Positions 24,995-32,001 of a DNA stretch of 37,676 bases are shown here, in pieces. The stretch is from contig JAPUFC010000088.1 of assembly GCA_027492275.1 (NCBI GenBank), forward strand, positions 1 to 37,676, given 5' to 3'. The DNA comes from Mesorhizobium sp. (lineage in GTDB: Bacteria; Pseudomonadota; Alphaproteobacteria; Rhizobiales; Rhizobiaceae). The notes under the pieces were generated by a model, which saw only the letters and a list, made by a program, of their open reading frames with translations, searched no databases and was not told the origin of the DNA. Positions within the stretch are counted from its first letter, which is position 1. Each line of letters opens with the position of its first letter. A program made the position numbers and the translations under genes.

Positions 24995-25576
24995 ATGCTG
25001 TCGCCGGACGGAAAGGCGGCGGCTTTGCAAATCAGGACATTCCAGGCTGACGACATCGAGGCCAACATCGACGCGCTGGCCGGGATCATGCAGGCCTGCG
25101 TCAACGGCGGCGCCAGCATCGGCTATGTTCCGCCCTTCGACAGGCAGGACGGCGAGACGTTCTGGCGGCAGAAGGTGCTGCCCGCCGTGGCGGATGGCGG
25201 CCGGCTGCTGCTGGTAGCCCTTGCCGGCGACGGCATCGCCGGCACCGTGCAGCTCGACCACGACACGCCGCCCAACCAGCCCCACCGCGCCGAGGTGCGC
25301 AAGCTGCTCGTCCATCCGGCCTTTCGGCGGCAAGGCATCGCACGGGCGCTGATGGCGGCGCTGGAGAGCCACGCCCGCCGGCTCGGCCGCAGCCTTTTGA
25401 CGCTCGACACGCGCACGGGCGATTCGGCCGAGCCGCTCTACGCCTCCCTCGGCTACCGCACCACCGGCGTCATTCCCGGCTACTGCCGCGACACGGCGAC
25501 GGCGCGTCTCGATTCGACGACGATCATGTACAAGCATCTGGATTCCGGCATTCCGCCGGCCGGCGGATTGGGCTAA
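24995..25576 (+). CDS. GNAT-family N-acetyltransferase
   Basis: A 193-residue acetyltransferase. The acetyl-CoA site is in RKLLVHPAFRRQGIARALM, followed by the typical LTLDTRTGDSAEPLYASLGY motif-B region. The ATG at 24995 was chosen because the longer frame runs through the divergent riboswitch; an in-frame TTG at about 25025 is also possible. It is 28 bases before the DUF1624 gene on the same strand, so the two may be co-transcribed. Substrate unknown; the C terminus (LDSTTIMYKHL) is typical of GNATs acting on small molecules, which is only suggestive. Confidence 0.88.
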   Translation: MLSPDGKAAALQIRTFQADDIEANIDALAGIMQACVNGGASIGYVPPFDRQDGETFWRQKVLPAVADGGRLLLVALAGDGIAGTVQLDHDTPPNQPHRAEVRKLLVHPAFRRQGIARALMAALESHARRLGRSLLTLDTRTGDSAEPLYASLGYRTTGVIPGYCRDTATARLDSTTIMYKHLDSGIPPAGGLG

Positions 25577-25604
25577 GCCGTCCGGCAGCAACCGGCGGCA
25601 GCGC

Positions 25605-26600
25605 ATGGACATCCAGACGACCCTTCCCGAACGGCGCGGCAGGCGCCGCATTGAGCTGCTCGACGTGGCGCGCGGCGTGGCGCTGGTCGCCATGGCCGTC
25701 TACCACTTCACCTGGGACCTCGAATTCTTCGGCTACGCGGAGGCCGGCCTCGCCGCCACCGGCGGCTGGAAGGTGTTCGCCCGCTGTATCGCCTCGTCCT
25801 TCCTGTTCCTCGTCGGCGTCAGCCTGATCCTGGCGCATGGCGAAACGATCCGCTGGCGACCGTTCTGGACGCGGTGGGCGATGATCGTCGCCTCGGCCGC
25901 GCTGATCACCGCAGTCACCTGGTATGCCACGCCCGCCACCTTCATCTTCTTCGGCATCCTGCACCAGATCGCGCTGGCCAGCCTGCTCGGCCTGCTGTTC
26001 CTGCGCCTGCCCGCGCCGCTCACGCTCGCGGCCGGCGCGGCCGTCATCGCCCTGCCCTTCTTCTTCCGTGCCGAATCCTTCGACCAGCCCTGGCTGTGGT
26101 GGACGGGCCTGTCGCCCATCAACCCGCGCTCCAACGACTTCGTGCCGCTGTTTCCGTGGTTCGGCGCGGTGCTGCTGGGCATCGCCGCAGGGCAGGTGCT
26201 GGTGCGGACCGGATGGAACGAACGGCTGGCCCGGCCGGCCGCGCCGCGCGTCGCGCGGCCGCTGCTGCTGGCCGGCCGCCACAGCCTCGCCTTCTACCTG
26301 ATCCACCAGCCGGTCCTGATCGCCTGCCTGTTCCTGTACGCGCAGGTCTTTCCCGCGCCGGAGGTGCCGCAGGAAGCGCGCTTCACGAAGGCCTGCGAAG
26401 CCTCCTGCCTCGAAACGCGCGACAACGCGTTCTGCCCGCGCTACTGTGGCTGCATGCTGCAACGGCTCCAGACGGACGGCGCGCTGGAAAAGCTGGCCGC
26501 CGGGGACCGTAGCGAGACGTTCAGGAGCGCCGTCCAGGACCTGGCCGCTCTCTGCACGGGGCAGACGGACGACGCGCTGACGCAGGGAGGGCAGCAATGA
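25605..26600 (+). CDS. DUF1624 (heparan-alpha-glucosaminide acetyltransferase-like) membrane protein with Cys-rich tail
   Basis: A 331-residue polytopic membrane protein of the DUF1624/YeiB-like acyltransferase group. It begins with ELLDVARGVALVAMAVYHFTWDL, where Asp20 and His34 fall in the conserved first helix, and contains GRHSLAFYLIHQP (about 224-236) near the end of the membrane domain. Eight or so hydrophobic helices are visible to residue 250. After these is an unusual soluble tail with Cys at 264, 268, 277, 281, 283 and 317 (CX3C-X8-CX3CXC). Its stop overlaps the next gene's start (ATGA), so the methyltransferase-like protein is co-translated. Function is unknown; transfer of acyl groups across the membrane is inferred from the family. 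Confidence 0.85.
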   Translation: MDIQTTLPERRGRRRIELLDVARGVALVAMAVYHFTWDLEFFGYAEAGLAATGGWKVFARCIASSFLFLVGVSLILAHGETIRWRPFWTRWAMIVASAALITAVTWYATPATFIFFGILHQIALASLLGLLFLRLPAPLTLAAGAAVIALPFFFRAESFDQPWLWWTGLSPINPRSNDFVPLFPWFGAVLLGIAAGQVLVRTGWNERLARPAAPRVARPLLLAGRHSLAFYLIHQPVLIACLFLYAQVFPAPEVPQEARFTKACEASCLETRDNAFCPRYCGCMLQRLQTDGALEKLAAGDRSETFRSAVQDLAALCTGQTDDALTQGGQQ

Positions 26601-27073
26601 GCGCAGCCGGGAATATCGGGACGCGGATTCCGTGGCCGCCGCTGCTCTACCTCGCGGCGATCGCCGCCGGCGTCCTGCTGCACGAGGTCTACCCGATGCC
26701 GTGGATCGGCCAGCCGCTCTCCGACATCCTGTTCGCCTTCGGCCTGCTGGTGCTGGCGGGCGGCGTCGCGCTGTTCGCCGCCGCGATCGCCACCATGCGG
26801 CGGGCTAAGACCGCCATCGACCCGCGCAAGGCGCCCGACCATCTCGTCACCGGCGGCCCCTTCACCATCTCGCGCAACCCGATCTATCTCGCCGACACCC
26901 TGATCGTGATCGGCCTCGGCCTGGTGTTCCAGGTCGCCTGGCTGGTCGTCGCCGCCCTTGTCGCGGCTCTCCTCACCACCCGGCTCGCCATCGTGCCGGA
27001 GGAGAAGGTGCTGGCCGAGCGCTTCGGCAAGCGCTACCGCGACTACGCCAGGCGCATCCGCCGCTGGATTTGA
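26597..27073 (+). CDS. Isoprenylcysteine carboxyl methyltransferase (ICMT)-family membrane protein
   Basis: A 158-residue membrane protein with four hydrophobic segments and the ICMT/PEMT core. TGGPFTISRNPIYLAD (85-100) contains the RNPIY SAM-binding motif, and the C-terminal EEKVLAERFGKRYRDY contains the conserved E-E-x-x-L pattern. Translation is coupled to DUF1624 via ATGA (26597-26600). Bacteria lack prenylated CAAX proteins, so the real acceptor is probably a small molecule or lipid; this is inference. Confidence 0.88.
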   Translation: MSAAGNIGTRIPWPPLLYLAAIAAGVLLHEVYPMPWIGQPLSDILFAFGLLVLAGGVALFAAAIATMRRAKTAIDPRKAPDHLVTGGPFTISRNPIYLADTLIVIGLGLVFQVAWLVVAALVAALLTTRLAIVPEEKVLAERFGKRYRDYARRIRRWI

Positions 27074-27176
27074 CGCGGCAAGCGGTTAACCCTGCGGAAG
27101 ACGTTGCGGCATCCGCGGGTGGAAAACTCGTTCCTGTGAAGCCATGATGCATCCGCTCCCGCACGGTTGGCGGACC

Positions 27177-27192
27177 GTTTGCGGGCGCAAAC
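27177..27192 (+). promoter_or_regulatory. Inverted repeat upstream of the crystallin-domain gene
   Basis: A perfect 7-bp inverted repeat, GTTTGCG-GG-CGCAAAC, lies 6 bases before the ribosome site GAGGAGG (27199-27205). A second, 5-bp repeat (ACGGT/ACCGT, 27163-27178) partly overlaps it. It could be an operator or an mRNA hairpin; no regulator can be assigned. Confidence 0.4.
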
Positions 27193-27210
27193 CGCAACGA
27201 GGAGGCCATC

Positions 27211-28092
27211 ATGCTTGCCAAGGAACTGACCGTGCGCCTGACACGGTGGATGCCGCACGACTATTCCGAATCGCGCAACCACGTCCACGAGCTGGAATGG
27301 TATCTGTGGTTCGAGGGACGCGAGGCCTATCGCCTGTTCGACAAGGGGCCGAGCGACGTCGTCCCGCTGCCCGGCTATTTCGAGGGCGACTACTACCCGA
27401 TCATCCATCCGCGCGTGGTGAACAACCGCTTCAAGGTGCGGCTCGTGGCGATCGAGCGCGACGGCCCGCAATGGCTCGACCCGGACGACCGGGCCAAGGG
27501 CGAAATCCAAATCGACCTGGACGAGCACGGGCCGTACACGACCTGGAGCGTCATCGCCGCCGATCCCGACAACACCGACCTCAACGTGCAGATCTGGTTC
27601 GACATCCTCGATGTCGACTATGTCGACGCGCCGGAGATCGTGAGCAACGACCCGCCGCGCATCGAGGACCGGCTGAACTGGCCCTATCCATGGGGCAACG
27701 ACGTCGTCGTCTTCGAGCACGAGCGGGGCCTCGGCCGCCGGTCGGCGCTGCGGCTCACCGACGACCGGCGCGTGTCGCGAAAGGAAGTCTGGTCGACCAC
27801 CGGCAATCCCGGCGCGCTGAAGAAATCGGTGCAGGACATTTATCGCTTCGGCGTCGGCCAGCTCGGCATCGCCAACGACACGATGAGCAGCATCTTCGTG
27901 CCGAAGCCGGCCGCCGGCCGGTTGAGCGTCACCGTGCACGACCACGATTTCGGCGATCCGCGTTTCGCCGGCGGAAGCAAGCGGGCCATCACGCGCTCGG
28001 GACTGTACCGGCTGGGCGATTTCGGACTGGACGACCGGGTCTCGGCGGTGGAGATCGTCCACACCTATCCGAAGCCGCGGCCGGGCGTCTGA
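27211..28092 (+). CDS. Uncharacterised protein with C-terminal beta-gamma-crystallin-like domain
   Basis: A 293-residue soluble protein with no signal peptide. Residues 164-285 look like two Greek-key motifs of a beta-gamma-crystallin. The first runs from VVVFEHERGLGRRSALRL to IANDTMSSIFV. The second runs from LSVTVHDHDFGDPRFAG to LYRLGDFGLDDRVSAVEI. The calcium signature D/N-D/N-x-x-S/T-S is exact in the first (NDTMSS, 222-227) and nearly so in the second (DDRVSA, 274-279, last Ser lost). Residues 1-160 are beta-rich, with an acidic loop (LDPDDRAKGE, 89-98), and I do not recognise them; a C2-like or similar sandwich is possible. A strong GAGGAGG ribosome site supports the start. It is preceded by an inverted repeat and probably monocistronic. 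Confidence 0.72.
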   Translation: MLAKELTVRLTRWMPHDYSESRNHVHELEWYLWFEGREAYRLFDKGPSDVVPLPGYFEGDYYPIIHPRVVNNRFKVRLVAIERDGPQWLDPDDRAKGEIQIDLDEHGPYTTWSVIAADPDNTDLNVQIWFDILDVDYVDAPEIVSNDPPRIEDRLNWPYPWGNDVVVFEHERGLGRRSALRLTDDRRVSRKEVWSTTGNPGALKKSVQDIYRFGVGQLGIANDTMSSIFVPKPAAGRLSVTVHDHDFGDPRFAGGSKRAITRSGLYRLGDFGLDDRVSAVEIVHTYPKPRPGV

Positions 28093-28107
28093 CGATCTCC
28101 GCGATAC

Positions 28108-28136
28108 CGCGCCCGTTCCCGCGAAGGGCGGGCGCG
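28108..28136. terminator. Strong hairpin between convergent genes
   Basis: CGCGCCCG (28108-28115) pairs perfectly with CGGGCGCG (28129-28136). An inner CCC/GGG stem (28118-28120, 28126-28128) closes a GCGAA loop. It lies between the stops of the crystallin-domain gene and the MerR gene and could block transcription from both sides. There is no U-tract. Confidence 0.5.
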
Positions 28137-28143
28137 AAAGGCA

Positions 28144-28530
28144 TCAGGTGCCGACGCCGAGCTCCGCCAGCCGCTGCAGGCAGGAATCCTCCGCCTGGTC
28201 CAGTTCGGCGAGCGATTCCTCGATGTCCCGGCGTTTCTGGCGAAGCTCCTCGCGCTTCTCCTCGACGCGCCGGATCAGCAGCCGGAGTTGCCCGGCCTCC
28301 CCCGGCGGCTCCTTGTACATCTGGATGATCTCGCGGATCTCGCTGATCGAGAAGCCGAGCCGCTTGCCGCGCAGGATTTGCCGCACCAGATGCCGGTCGC
28401 TCGGCCGGAACAGCCGGGTCCGCCCGCGCCGCACGGGATGGATCAGCCCCTCGTCCTCGTAGAAGCGCAGGGTTCGGGTCGATATGCCGAACTCCCGCGT
28501 GAGTTCGGTGATGGTGTAATACTCCCGCAT
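28144..28530 (-). CDS. MerR-family transcriptional regulator, LiuR-like
   Basis: A 128-residue dimeric regulator. The winged helix is YYTITELTREFGISTRTLRFYEDEGLIHPVRRG with RTRLFRPSDRHLVRQILRGKRLGFS (residues 4-60). A coiled-coil dimerisation helix spans about 80-118. The short ligand-free C terminus and the TRTLRFYEDEGLI sequence are most like the LiuR/PsrA-type branch that controls branched-chain amino-acid or acyl-CoA catabolism in proteobacteria, but no such genes are adjacent. ATG 28530 is set by GGAGGGG just upstream. The palindrome TTTACGTAAA lies 38 bases upstream and is a likely autoregulatory site. Confidence 0.87.
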   Translation of the reverse strand: MREYYTITELTREFGISTRTLRFYEDEGLIHPVRRGRTRLFRPSDRHLVRQILRGKRLGFSISEIREIIQMYKEPPGEAGQLRLLIRRVEEKREELRQKRRDIEESLAELDQAEDSCLQRLAELGVGT

Positions 28531-28568
28531 CGCCCCTCCGGAAGATTTCGGCCGGAAGCTGCACGGCA

Positions 28569-28584
28569 TTTACGTAAAAGTCAA
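28569..28584 (-). promoter_or_regulatory. Putative MerR/LiuR-type operator
   Basis: TTTACGTAAAAGTCAA contains the perfect 10-bp palindrome TTTACGTAAA (28569-28578). Its outer arms, TTTAC and GTCAA, are imperfect inverted repeats 6 bases apart. Its form is like the ACGTNAACGT-rich sites I recall for LiuR-type MerR proteins. It lies 38 bases before the MerR start, so autoregulation is likely. Confidence 0.5.
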
Positions 28585-28618
28585 TTCGCGACGGCCGGGT
28601 CCGGCGCGGCGGCCTTTG

Positions 28619-30034
28619 TCAGCCCAGATGCAGCCACCAGCTCGCCAGCCCCAGGAAGGTCAGGAAGCCGATCACATCCGTCGCGGTGGTGACGAAGATG
28701 GAGGACGAGATCGCCGGGTCGGCCCCCAGGCGGTGCAGGAGAAGCGGCAGCAGGATGCCGGCAAGGGCCGCCGCCAGCAGGGTTATGACCATCGCGACGG
28801 CGATGACCAGTCCGAGATCGACATTGTGGAACCAGACGCCGGCGATCGTGCCGATGCAGAACGCGATCACGATTCCGTTCAGCAGGCCCACCAGCACCTC
28901 GCGGCGGATGACCCGGCCCGAATTGTGGATGTCGAGGTCGCGGGTCGCAAGCGCCCGCACCGTCACCGTCATGGTCTGCGTGGCGGCGTTGCCCCCCAGC
29001 GAGGCGACGATGGGCATGAGCGCCGCCAGCGCCACCATCTGCTCGATGGTCGCCCCGAAGAAGCCGATCACGCTGGCCGAGATGAAGGCGGTGGCAAGAT
29101 TGACGATCAGCCAAGGCACCCGCGAGCGCGAGGTGGAAAGCACCGTGTCGGACAGTTCCTCGTCGCCGACGCCGCCCATGCGCATGAGGTCTTCCGCCGC
29201 CTCCTGCTGGATGACGTCGACCACGTCGTCGATGGTGAGCACTCCCACCAGCCGCTCGTTCTCGTCGACCACCGCGGCGGACAGCAGGTCGTACTGCTCG
29301 AATTCGCGCGCCGCCTCCTCCTGGTCCAGCGTCGCGGGGATCGCGTGGCGCGTCTCGTGCATGACGTCGTGGATCTTCACCGTGCGCTGGGTGCGCAGCA
29401 CCTGGTCGAGGTCGACGGCGCCCAGCAGCTTGAAGGTCGGATCGATGACGAAGATCTGCGTGAACCGCTCGGGCAGGTTCTTGTCCTCGCGCATGTAGTC
29501 GATGGTCTGGCCGACCGTCCAGAACGGCGGCACGGCGACGAATTCCGTCTGCATGCGCCGGCCGGCCGTCTCTTCCGGATAGGCCAGCGCCCGCCGCAGC
29601 CTGACCCGTTCCGTGAACGGAAGCTGCGCCAGGATCTCATCCTGGTCCTCCTGGTCGAGGTCTTCGAGGATGTAGACCGCGTCGTCGGAATCGAGGCCCT
29701 TGACTGCTTCAGCAATCTGCGCGTTCGGAAGCTGGTCGACGATCTCCAGGCGGATCGCCTCGTCAACCTCGGTCAGGGCGGTGAAGTCGAAATCCTTGCC
29801 GAGAAGCTGCACCAGCGCCAGCCGTTGCTCGGGCAAAAGCGCTTCCAGAACGTCGCCCAGTTCCGACTGGTGGAGCGCGCCGACGTCATGCTTCAGCGTC
29901 AGCGTGTCGCGGTCGGCAATGGCCGCGCCGACATGGGCGAGGAAGTCGGCGCGCACGACGCCGTCCTCGCCATAGATGTCGCTCTGCGCCTCGGGCGCGC
30001 CGGCGGGGGGCGTCGTCTCGTTCTCGCCTGCCAA
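28619..30034 (-). CDS. mgtE: MgtE-family magnesium transporter
   Basis: Mg2+ channel/transporter of the inner membrane (471 residues). The N-terminal superhelical domain (about 35-145, with LLPEQRLALVQLL and LDSDDAVYILEDL) and two CBS domains (about 150-280, ending VVDENERLVGVLTIDDVVDVI) form the cytoplasmic Mg2+ sensor. The C-terminal membrane domain (about 300-471, five helices) has the conserved pore segment LMPIVASLGGNAATQTMTVTVRAL. All parts are present. A GGGAG ribosome site precedes the ATG. It is separate from the downstream MerR gene (88 bases). Confidence 0.96.
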   Translation of the reverse strand: MAGENETTPPAGAPEAQSDIYGEDGVVRADFLAHVGAAIADRDTLTLKHDVGALHQSELGDVLEALLPEQRLALVQLLGKDFDFTALTEVDEAIRLEIVDQLPNAQIAEAVKGLDSDDAVYILEDLDQEDQDEILAQLPFTERVRLRRALAYPEETAGRRMQTEFVAVPPFWTVGQTIDYMREDKNLPERFTQIFVIDPTFKLLGAVDLDQVLRTQRTVKIHDVMHETRHAIPATLDQEEAAREFEQYDLLSAAVVDENERLVGVLTIDDVVDVIQQEAAEDLMRMGGVGDEELSDTVLSTSRSRVPWLIVNLATAFISASVIGFFGATIEQMVALAALMPIVASLGGNAATQTMTVTVRALATRDLDIHNSGRVIRREVLVGLLNGIVIAFCIGTIAGVWFHNVDLGLVIAVAMVITLLAAALAGILLPLLLHRLGADPAISSSIFVTTATDVIGFLTFLGLASWWLHLG

Positions 30035-30142
30035 CTCCCGTCTCCCGCGATGTGCGAAGGGCTACTGCGCGCACAACTAGAGCAAGTCGGCCTGCGAATT
30101 CAAACGAAATGCTGCATCGCGGGAAATGAGGGGCGAACAGCC

Positions 30143-30634
30143 TCAGGCGGCGCTGCTGCCCTGGTCCTTGTCGAGCACCATGTAGTCCAGCGGCATCTCG
30201 GTGGTGTACTTGATCTGCTCCATAGCGAAGGAGGACGACACGTCGCGGATCTCGATCCTGGCGATCAGCCGCTTGTAGAAACCGTCATAGGCCGCGATGT
30301 CCGGCACCACGACCCGCAGGAGGTAATCAACGTCGCCGCTCATGCGGTAGAATTCGATCACCTCCGGAAAGTCCTGGATCACCTCGGAGAATCGCCGCAG
30401 CCATTCATGGCTGTGCGAATTGGTGCGGATCGCCACGAAGACCGTGACGCGCGCATTGACCTTTTCCGGATCGAGCAGCGCCACCCGCCGCTTGATGACG
30501 CCTTCCTCCTCCAGCTTCTGGATGCGGCGCCAGCAGGGCGTGGTCGAGAGACCGATCTTCTTGGCGATGTCGGCCACGGCCAACGTCGCGTCCGCTTGCA
30601 GCAGACGCAGGATCTTGCGGTCGAGACGGTCCAC
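30143..30634 (-). CDS. Lrp/AsnC family transcriptional regulator
   Basis: A 163-residue Lrp-type regulator. The N-terminal helix-turn-helix lies in DIAKKIGLSTTPCWRRIQKLEEEGVI (about 22-48), and the RAM ligand domain has SGDVDYLLRVVVPDIAAYDGFYKRLI. The STTPCWRRIQKLE recognition helix puts it in a different subgroup from the AldR-like protein earlier in the window. Target genes are not indicated by context: the neighbours are mgtE downstream and a uracil-DNA-glycosylase-family gene upstream. The promoter is AT-rich, with a 13-bp palindrome, and autoregulation is likely. Confidence 0.92.
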   Translation of the reverse strand: MDRLDRKILRLLQADATLAVADIAKKIGLSTTPCWRRIQKLEEEGVIKRRVALLDPEKVNARVTVFVAIRTNSHSHEWLRRFSEVIQDFPEVIEFYRMSGDVDYLLRVVVPDIAAYDGFYKRLIARIEIRDVSSSFAMEQIKYTTEMPLDYMVLDKDQGSSAA

Positions 30635-30663
30635 GGGATTGCCCCTCGTTAGAAATATCGCCT

Positions 30664-30704
30664 ATAAATAACCGCAAATACCCGCTCAACAAGAAAAAAT
30701 TTCT
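30664..30704 (-). promoter_or_regulatory. Putative promoter and Lrp-type operator of the second Lrp gene
   Basis: On the minus strand, TTGTTG (30687-30692) and ATTTAT (30664-30669) are spaced by 17 bases, a plausible sigma-70 promoter. Immediately upstream is the perfect inverted repeat AGAAA-TTT-TTTCT (30692-30704), close in form to AT-centred Lrp sites. The stretch is the most AT-rich I noticed in the window. Confidence 0.45.
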
Positions 30705-30743
30705 CCCGCTTTGCCGGACAGGAGCGGCTGGGACGTTCTTTTT

Positions 30744-31361
30744 TCAGGCAAGCCGGGAACGGATTTCCGAGCGCAGCACAGGCAGCAGCTCCGCCTCGAA
30801 CCAGGGGTTGCGCCTGAGCCAGCCGGTGTTGCGCCAGGACGGGTGCGGCAGCGGCAGCACCGAGGCCCCCTCGCCCGTTTTCATGGCCGTCGCCCAGTCG
30901 CGCACCGTCTGCGTCAGGTCCGCCGCCCGGCGCGTTCCCATGTGCCACGCCTGGGCATGCAGGCCGACCGCGAGGATCAGGTCGACCTGCGGCATCAGCG
31001 CCATCAGCCGCGCCCGCCACGCCTGCGCGCATTCGCGGCGCGGCGGCAGGTCGCCGCCCCTGGCGTCCTGCCCGGGAAAGCAGAAACCCATCGGCACGAT
31101 GGCGAACTTTCCCGGGTCGTAGAACGTGTCGGCGCCGACGCCCAGCCATTCCCGCAGCCGGTCGCCGGAGGCATCGGTGAACGGCCGGCCGGACGCATGC
31201 ACCTTCGTGCCCGGCGCCTGCCCGGCGATCAGGATGCGGGCCTGCGCCGACGCGACGAGCACCGGCCGGGGCTCGTGCGGCAGCGGCTTGCGAAGCGGCG
31301 CGTCGACGCAGATGCGGCAGGCCCGCACCTCCGCCGCCAGCCGGTCCAGCGCCGCGCTCAT
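30744..31361 (-). CDS. Uracil-DNA-glycosylase-family protein, probable [4Fe-4S] type
   Basis: A 205-residue protein of the uracil-DNA glycosylase superfamily, expected to excise uracil or other damaged bases. The four cysteines Cys15, Cys18, Cys94 and Cys111 give the CX2C ... CX16C spacing used for the [4Fe-4S] cluster of family 4/5 enzymes. Motif 1 is GQAPG (47-51) and motif 2 is LPLPHPSWRN near the C terminus. Family-4 enzymes normally have an acidic residue in motif 1 (GExPG); the Gln here suggests a divergent subgroup with altered chemistry or specificity. ATG 31361 starts 2 bases after the GST stop, so the genes form an operon. Confidence 0.85.
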   Translation of the reverse strand: MSAALDRLAAEVRACRICVDAPLRKPLPHEPRPVLVASAQARILIAGQAPGTKVHASGRPFTDASGDRLREWLGVGADTFYDPGKFAIVPMGFCFPGQDARGGDLPPRRECAQAWRARLMALMPQVDLILAVGLHAQAWHMGTRRAADLTQTVRDWATAMKTGEGASVLPLPHPSWRNTGWLRRNPWFEAELLPVLRSEIRSRLA

Positions 31362-31363
31362 GC

Positions 31364-31975
31364 TCAGGCCGAGGCGCTCGGGCGAGCCTTCAGCGCCGCA
31401 TGCCAGCGCCTGACATTCGCCAACGCCTCCGGCACCGCGATGCGCGCCGGCTTCATGAAGTCCAGCGCGATCAGGCCGGTGATGTCGGCGATGGAGAACC
31501 GATCGCCGGCGACGAACTCCTTGCCTTGCAGATGCGGATCGAGCACCTCCAGGAAGCGGACGGCCTTCGCCTTGTTGGCCTCGCCCCATTCCGCCACCTG
31601 CGGCACCTCCCACGCCGTCATGGCCGGGTGGAGATGGCGGAACGCCTGCGACACCGGACCGAGCAGCGAAAGCTCGAGCCGCCTCTGCCACATCTCCACC
31701 ACCGCCTGCCCGAGCGCGCCCGTGCCGAACAGCGCCGGCTCGGGATGAAGCGCCTCGAAATAGCGGCAGATCGCCACCGATTCGGTGAGGATCGTGCCGT
31801 CGTCGAGTTCGAGGATGGGCAGGCGTTGAAGCGGGTTCAGCGCCGTGACCGCGTCCCCCTTGTGCTCCATCGCCCCCATGTCTACCGGGACGCGGGGCAC
31901 CGAAATGCCCTTCTCTGCCAGAAACACCGTCACGCGGCGCGGATTGGGCGCCTTGCCGCCGTCGAAAAGTCTCAT
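31364..31975 (-). CDS. Glutathione S-transferase
   Basis: A 203-residue cytosolic GST. The N-terminal thioredoxin-like domain (1-80) has MRLFDGGKAPNPRRV and the glutathione-binding NPLQRLPILELDDGTILTES. The C-terminal helical domain has FVAGDRFSIADITGLIALDF. There is a Pro-Asn pair (APNPRR) rather than Ser/Cys at the usual catalytic turn, so the class is uncertain. The longer frame upstream overlaps the nuclease gene and is rejected. Its stop lies 2 bases before the uracil-DNA-glycosylase-family gene. Confidence 0.92.
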   Translation of the reverse strand: MRLFDGGKAPNPRRVTVFLAEKGISVPRVPVDMGAMEHKGDAVTALNPLQRLPILELDDGTILTESVAICRYFEALHPEPALFGTGALGQAVVEMWQRRLELSLLGPVSQAFRHLHPAMTAWEVPQVAEWGEANKAKAVRFLEVLDPHLQGKEFVAGDRFSIADITGLIALDFMKPARIAVPEALANVRRWHAALKARPSASA

Positions 31976-32001
31976 GTCGTCATCTCCGCAACAATCATCG
32001 T

